A DNA stretch of 64,000 nt from Meandrina meandrites. Its lineage: Eukaryota > Cnidaria > Anthozoa > Scleractinia > Meandrinidae. The position numbers and the translations under genes were made by a program. The notes under the pieces are model-generated. The model was given only the letters and a program-made list of their open reading frames with translations, searched no databases and was not told the origin of the DNA. Positions 58,601-64,000 of this stretch are shown here, piece after piece. Where the stretch lies: positions 48,046,561 through 48,110,560 of the forward strand of contig OY855904.1 in the NCBI GenBank assembly GCA_963693305.1. Direction: 5' to 3'. The stretch's first letter is position 1. Each line of letters begins with the position of its first letter.

Positions 58601-60409
58601 TTGCTCCTGTGGCCGACTTACTCGAGGAGCCCGAAATAATCATTGTTCCCGATCGCTCTTTGTACCAGGTTCCATTTGCTGCATTAACTGATCAAGGCGG
58701 GAAGTATTTATCAGACACTTTCAGGATTCGCGTCGTTCCCTCATTGTCGACTCTCAAGCACATTCAGGACAGTCCAGCAGACTATCACAGTCAGACTGGT
58801 GCACTGATAGTGGGTGATCCCGTGGTTGGCTGGGTCCTTTACAAGGGAAGTCGTAGAACCTTCTCTCCATTGCCTTGTGCACGAAAGGAAGCGGAGATGC
58901 TCGGAGAACTTTTGTGCGTTCAGCCTTTGATTGGAGAGCGAGCAAAAAAGCAGGCGGTACTTCAAATGATGCATTCAGTGAGTCTGATACATTTTGCTGC
59001 CCATGGTGATGCCGAAAGAGGAGAAATTGCCCTTTCCCCTCTTCGCCTTACTCAAAATTTTCCAGAAGAAGAAGACTACCTATTGAGAATGTCTGACATT
59101 TCGCAAGTTCGCTTACGTGCTAAGTTGGTGGTACTTAGTTGCTGTCACAGTGGACATGGACAGATTCGAGCCGAAGGAGTGGTTGGAATCGCTCGAGCGT
59201 TCTTAGGATCCGGTGCACGTTCAGTACTGGTGGCATTGTGGGCCATACAAGACAGAGCAACAGAGCAGTTCATGAGACGTTTCTACGAGCACCTTGTTCG
59301 TGGGGAAAGTGCCAGTGAATCTCTTCATGAGACCATGAAGTGGATGAGAGGCAATGGCTTTACGGAGGTTTGCCAGTGGGCGCCGTTCATGCTGATTGGA
59401 GATAACGTGACATTTGACTTTGGAAAAAACCGTAAAAGTAAGTTTGGTTTATATAGAGTAAACATTTTATTTAGCGAAATTTGCTTTGCACGAAGTTAAA
59501 CAAAATTTAGACAGGATCTGGTCTTAGCCCTATTCAGAGCGGGCATTTTTGGATCTTTTCAGACCGGGGGGAGGGGCGGCTCCCAAATTACAAATTTGGA
59601 AAAACATGTCTGCCATGGTAACGTCAAGTTTCAGACACGACAACCTCTTCTACCAATTTATAAACTGAAAGAAACAACAATTAGTTTCGACTTTGCCTGA
59701 ATGCCTAACCACAACGAGAACCCAACACTTAACCCTATTCAGACCGGGGGGGGGGGGGAGAGAAAGTGCCCGCGTTGACTTTTTCAAGATAGAACCAAAC
59801 GCTCCCAAACTTTGCGACTTTATCTAAAATTTATCTGGGAATAGATCACATCTTTCATTTTTCTGACCTTTCTTAGTAATTTTGTTACCGTTTTGCGATT
59901 CCCATGCAAGTGGTTCCTTTAAAATGTTCTCTTTTAAATGCTCGACTGTCGTTCTAGAATTTCCGTTGAGTCAGTCTGGGATTGCACTAAAAGTGCGCCT
60001 GGTTGGGAAACTGAGAACTGACTTAATTTAATAATTAGCAATTATTCACCGAATTGGAGGTGAATAGTGGTGGATATTTACCGAGTGGCGAGGTAAATAT
60101 CCACCACTTTCACCGACACTGAGGTGAATAATTGTTGTAGTATATACCACACAAGTTGAATAACTAGCGAACAAAACATTACTTTCGGTACCTAAAGCGA
60201 CGCGCGAAGCCATTTTGTTTCTCTTCGGCTGCTCGGATGTGAATAGTACTTTGCTAATCACCTCCGAGTTAACCAATCAGCGCACGCGGAAAGCACTATT
60301 CACTTGCGTGGTATATACTAACTTGGATTAACGTTGCTTTTCTCGTGTTTTAGGAAAGATAGACTCATTGTCAATGGATGACTCCAGTCCGAAATCGAGG
60401 AAGCAGTGA
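55624..60409 (+). CDS. TPR-CHAT protein (TTC28-like)
   Basis: Exons 55624-59437 and 60354-60409 join in phase 1 (donor AAAA|GTAAGT, acceptor GTTTTAG|GAAAG): 1289 aa, ending FGKNRKRKIDSLSMDD...RKQ. Residues 1-~715 are 18 TPR units of 40 aa (YGNLGTVYSSLGEYDKAKEY, LEKALAIRIEI.DKAGEA); about two degenerate units follow to ~800. Residues ~975-1267 are a CHAT domain (caspase/separase clan CD): IIVPDRSLYQVPFAAL, then His1127 in IHFAAHGD and Cys1174 in VVLSCCHSGHG, the expected dyad. A protease or peptide-scaffold role is inferred; TPRs bind partners. The start is ATG in GACGCCATGA; an in-frame TAA at 55612 excludes extension within this exon. Unit 4 lacks three residues (AGE). The intron carries a foldback element. 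Confidence 0.9.
60040..60335 (+). mobile_element. Foldback-family element in the TPR-CHAT intron
   Basis: An internal hairpin (60040-60132) is formed by TATTCACC..GGTGGATATTTACC and GGTAAATATCCACC..GGTGAATA. The remainder matches the minus strand of 310-545. It occupies about a third of the last intron. Confidence 0.65.
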
Positions 60410-60896
60410 GCTGAGAAACGTTTTGCAAATGTAGAATAGCCATAACTTAAATAATTGTCTTGTATGCTATTATCTGAGAAAGGCAAGGCAAGACGGATAT
60501 CTGAAGATATACCACACAGCTTATTTTACATTTCTACCGAGAATTTGGGAAGCTCCCTTTTTGTTTTTCAAACTTTTAACGAGTTCTTTGCGATGCAATA
60601 AGTCAGTCATTTAGTTTCAGTGTTCAGAGATTTCACGACAGCAATCATAGACAATTAGTATACACTCTGAGAACGGGCATAAATTTATTAGTCCAAGGCT
60701 TGCTTATAAATATTACAATACACTTGCATGATTTTGATGAGGACTTTTTACGAATAACCAAGATTATAAAACACCCATTTCAATGAAGGATTTTTCTGGT
60801 TAATTACAAAACAAGCTGACCCTTAGTTCTAGAAACAAAAGGGAATTTAGAACTGTGTAGTGGGGTCAGAAATTGTTCGTAGGTTATTAGATACAT

Positions 60897-61002
60897 AATA
60901 AACAATACACTTTTCTGAAGGTAATAACTTGTAAAGTGTGATGCCAACTGTTAATGAGCCAGATCGGCTACATGTTGCAACGGGTCACTCTTTTGTAATA
61001 AA
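60897..61002 (+). terminator. Candidate poly(A) signals of the TPR-CHAT gene
   Basis: AATAAA at 60897-60902 and 60997-61002, 490-590 bp after the stop. The second is only 49 bp from the convergent NOL6 stop codon, so the 3' ends of the two genes may overlap. Confidence 0.4.
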
Positions 61003-61050
61003 ATACGTTTTCGTTTTTTTGGAATGTTTTTTTAATCTCATTTTTACATG

Positions 61051-63441
61051 TTAGGCATTCAACATTTCGATCTTCTTCACTAGTCCCTCTCCGATTGTTT
61101 GAAAGTCAGACAAGATGGCGGATATGTTCGGGATGACCCAGCTCTGGACCTGTTTGGACTGGAAACAAAACAACAACAAGCGTTATGGCCAGCACCTAAA
61201 TAGTTGCTTAACTATAAACAGTGATACGCAGGATGCAATATTATGTTCTTGTTCAATTCGCGGAAAACACAGATATCACTGCAGCTTAGTGACCAACCTT
61301 TTCACTCGCTTGAGGACTGGGTAATGGCATCTTGTACTGCGCGTGTAGCACCTGATAAACGCAAACAAATTACAAATTACACTCTGAAAAGGAAAGTACT
61401 AAGATTTAAAACAGTTGAGGATATAGATTGGTTGGAACATTTAGTCAGTCGAGCTTCAGCGCAAGTCAATATTCAATTCCTGCTACTCGTTTACAAGCCT
61501 TTTATCTATGATTTTCATTGACTGCCAAATTTGTTTTACAATGATGTGGGTCGCGCAAAGCCTTTGAGGCAACTCTTTGTTTAGATCAGTGATAATCAAA
61601 AATTTTTGAGGAGGAGGGGAGAGTAACGGTACTTACTGCCATATCAACGCTGCGCCGCATTTTGATTGGTCGAGACAAACGGAACCCGACTGCAAAATGT
61701 TGAAAGGAAGTGAAGAACGGTTTCATCTAAGGTGATCAAGTCATTCATTCTTATGACTTGCGTACAAAAATATTGTCATAAAAAGATATGAGACTACAGC
61801 TAAGGATGCAGAAGGATGCAAACGGAAACCGCTGCTTGTACCTTAAACTGGGCTGCCGCAAAACTGTGAGGCTTCCACACAACTCCAATCAGGTCCCCTC
61901 CATAAACATCGTGGAAGAACAGGGCAACGTCAGAAAATGCTTCCTGCAAGAAAACAAACAAAACAGACGAAATGAGGTTTGCTTTATAATATGTACAACT
62001 TAATTTAAATGATATTTGAACAGCCATTCATTACGTTCATTTCAAACTGCTAAAAAATCCTTCCAGAGAGGCTTTTCTCGGGGTGATAGAGTGAACAAGG
62101 CATTACTTGCTTTAAGATGAGTTGCACGAAACATACAAACCAAAAACAACTTGAGTAAGTTTAGCTTCGTTTTAGAAGAGAAGAGAAAGAAAAGTCGAAG
62201 ACGGCATGAGTTAGCAACGTTGAACCTTTCCTTACCTTGAGTTCTTCAAGGTACAACTGCGCAGGGTCAAAGTTCACGACCGGAAGTAAAACTGAGGGAC
62301 GCGACAACGAGGCTTGTTCTGTCAGATGTTTTCTTCTATCAAGGGACTGGGTTCCACGAGGGAGGAGACGACTGTGCAGATGGATGATGACGTCATAGTG
62401 ATCCAATGGCGGGCGGAAGATTTGCTGAGGAGGCAAGCAAGGGAGTGGAAAACACATTAGCATCGGTGATATGCTGAACCTGTCTAGGGGATGGGTGGGG
62501 AGTACAACAAAGGTCGGGTGAGTGGAATAGTTTGCCATGCACCTGTCTCGGACAAAACGTGTTAAGCCCATTTTCATGTAAGCCATCACGTCTCGAGACC
62601 TGTGTGAACTATTTCTTTTTGAGATAACATTGAGAAACATTCGTTTAGGGTCCATTCTTTGACAAAGATTGAAAAGGCCATCTTACCTTGAAATCGTTTG
62701 GTTGCAGAGCGCATGTTTCAATTTGACGTTCCAAGATTGAGTGTGACTCCCTCGCCAGCAAGGAAAGTCTGTTGACAATCTATGGCGGGAAAGAAAAAAC
62801 ACGTAAATGCTGTTCTAAGTCGTTGGCAACAAAGGCCTGTCTATCAAGTATTTCCCATTCGCGATGTAATACTGTGTTTCAGTAACAAATGAAAAATTCA
62901 GTTTGGGTTGACGAGCACAAGAAGTTATACTGACAGCGGCCCATTTCATTCTAAGTGTACGATTAAAAGTAAAACTTAGGAAAATAAATCAACAGACCTG
63001 TTTGGAAGGTTTATCTTTGGTCCACAAAGATGTGAACTTGTCTTTAGGAGTAGAAATAAATATTACAGGAAGTTGCGTTCTGTTGTTCGAGAACTTGGAA
63101 GTTATTTCTTGGAAGTCCTCCGCTATGAAGAAAACAAAACAGAGAGAATTAGCTTATTGATTACCAGACTCCTCACTTCCCAAAGACAACATATAAATTC
63201 TTCTTACTGTTCTCCATACATTCTTTTCAATTCAACTCAGGAGAATCCGGTTTTTCATCAATACTTTTTAAAATTGTGATAACTTCCTTCTTCTGCATAT
63301 CCTGTCTGAAAGAAAAGCTAGGATTTCTTGTCGACTCACTCACCAGAAATGTCATTATTAAAGTTTAGAATGACAGGAGTTGTTTGCCAGTCAGTCGAGG
63401 AGAGAAGATGAAGAAATCGGAGAAATCCAACGAGGGGAGAC
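61051..63441 (-). CDS. NOL6: Nucleolar protein 6 (NRAP/Utp22 family), C-terminal six exons
   Basis: Minus-strand exons 63441-63344, 63122-62998, 62779-62687, 62424-62236, 61943-61842 and 61158-61051 join in frame, each with AG acceptor and GT donor. The reading matches the end of NOL6 throughout: VGFLRFLHLLSSTDW, NFNNDIS, PVIFISTPKDK..SLWTKDKPS, IFRPPLDHYDVIIHL, FDPAQLYLEELK|EAFSDVALFFHDVYGGD, LIGVVWKPHSF, then ILSDFQTIGEGLVKKIE and TAA. NOL6 is part of the UTP-C module of the small-subunit processome in the nucleolus and acts in 18S rRNA maturation (known for the family). The 5' exons lie beyond the window. The last join (QFK|SKQ) skips residues present in the human protein, so one short exon may be missed between 61159 and 61841. 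Confidence 0.9.
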
Positions 63442-63887
63442 CTGTGAATGAAGTATTGTGGTCAACTCGTTTCTTATTACACGACTAAGGCAGGTGAAAC
63501 AGATAATCGGAATGCTTTCACGAAGGCTCGATGAAGGTTTTTTTAGCCAAAGGGTGATGGTTATAAAAATGAATATACAATCGGAAGCTAATCTTCGACT
63601 TCTGCCAAACTAGACCATAACGATCCATTTACCACAATTGACCTTTAGTGGTTTCATAGCAACAGAGGCTGGCACAGCAACGATTGTCGAATTCTTAATT
63701 TGTTTTTTAACAAGCCTAGTCATCCATATTTGAATGTTATAGATTGACGTCCTGAACACGAAAGTTTTGTAATACAATGTTTAATATGTAAAAGCAATAC
63801 GTTTATGTTTTCAATCGTAAAGTTATGTTAAGGGTGTCAAAATCCAGACGAATTGACTATTTTTACGATCCCAAAATACACCTTGTT
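63442..63887 (-). other. NOL6 intron sequence
   Basis: No further NOL6 exon was recognised up to the window edge. Confidence 0.5.
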
Positions 63888-64000
63888 TAAACCCGACAAT
63901 TTTTGCATTAGAATTGTTTTCAGTTTATCTTGGGATTTACAATCGTCCCAAGATAAATTAAAACAATCGTTTAAACCCGAAAATTTTTGCATTAGAATTG
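63888..64000. repeat. Start of a direct repeat cut by the window edge
   Basis: GTTTAAACCCGACAATTTTT at 63888 recurs with one change at about 63971. A small hairpin (TTTATCTTGGGA / TCCCAAGATAAA) lies between the copies. The period is about 84 bp. Confidence 0.7.

Noticed and set aside
61115..61521. Plus-strand ORFs (69 and 92 codons)
   Set aside because: The first overlaps the last NOL6 exon antisense; the second has no family. NOL6 on the minus strand explains the coding signal.
62161..62655. 164-codon minus-strand ORF as a stand-alone gene
   Set aside because: Only 62236-62424 matches NOL6 and has splice sites at both ends; the rest is intron read through.

Overview
This is a eukaryotic, AT-rich genomic window. 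The evidence is spliced genes with GT..AG introns, tRNA-derived SINEs, many foldback (MITE-like) repeats, a Penelope-like retroelement, a LINE fragment, a Harbinger remnant and one 200-bp assembly gap (48501-48700). The gene content suggests a cnidarian, most likely a stony coral: a tandem BTB-Kelch cluster, a CUB-repeat membrane protein, a TTC28-like TPR-CHAT protein and NOL6. The species cannot be fixed from the sequence alone.

Layout. 1-24.9 kb is a tandem cluster of BTB-BACK-Kelch genes on the minus strand. Three are complete two-exon genes (1668-3751, 7719-10585, 16078-20905). A Kelch exon without a BTB exon lies at 24019-24942, and a truncated copy of its tail lies at 11330-11932. A block of about 6.6 kb (5310-11932) and a block of about 11 kb (13145-24115) are diverged tandem duplicates. 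Most of the size difference comes from insertions, and in several cases the other copy gives the empty site: a 1.3-kb foldback element with 71-bp perfect inverted ends, a TTAA-flanked MITE, a TAA-flanked MITE, a Penelope-like element with hammerhead-ribozyme-like ends and a promoter insertion. 25-33.6 kb is repeat-rich and holds a dead PIF/Harbinger pair and a near-perfect 215-bp palindrome. 33.9-41.8 kb is a six-exon plus-strand gene for a secretory-pathway, single-pass membrane protein (signal peptide, three CUB domains, TM helix, PPxY-containing proline-rich tail), with every intron in phase 1. 42-49.9 kb is repeat-rich with the assembly gap. 49.9-51.9 kb is an intact two-exon integrase/transposase-like gene on the minus strand with a full DDE triad. 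55.6-60.4 kb is the plus-strand TPR-CHAT gene. 61.05-63.44 kb holds the last six exons of NOL6 on the minus strand, convergent with it.

There is no operon logic here. The Kelch genes are inferred CUL3-type adaptor paralogues kept by local duplication, the TPR-CHAT protein is a predicted clan-CD protease scaffold, and NOL6 is a housekeeping ribosome-biogenesis factor. Exon joins were derived by hand from splice signals and reading phase and have no transcript support. Repeat-family names are assigned by structure and target-site duplications, not by database search.
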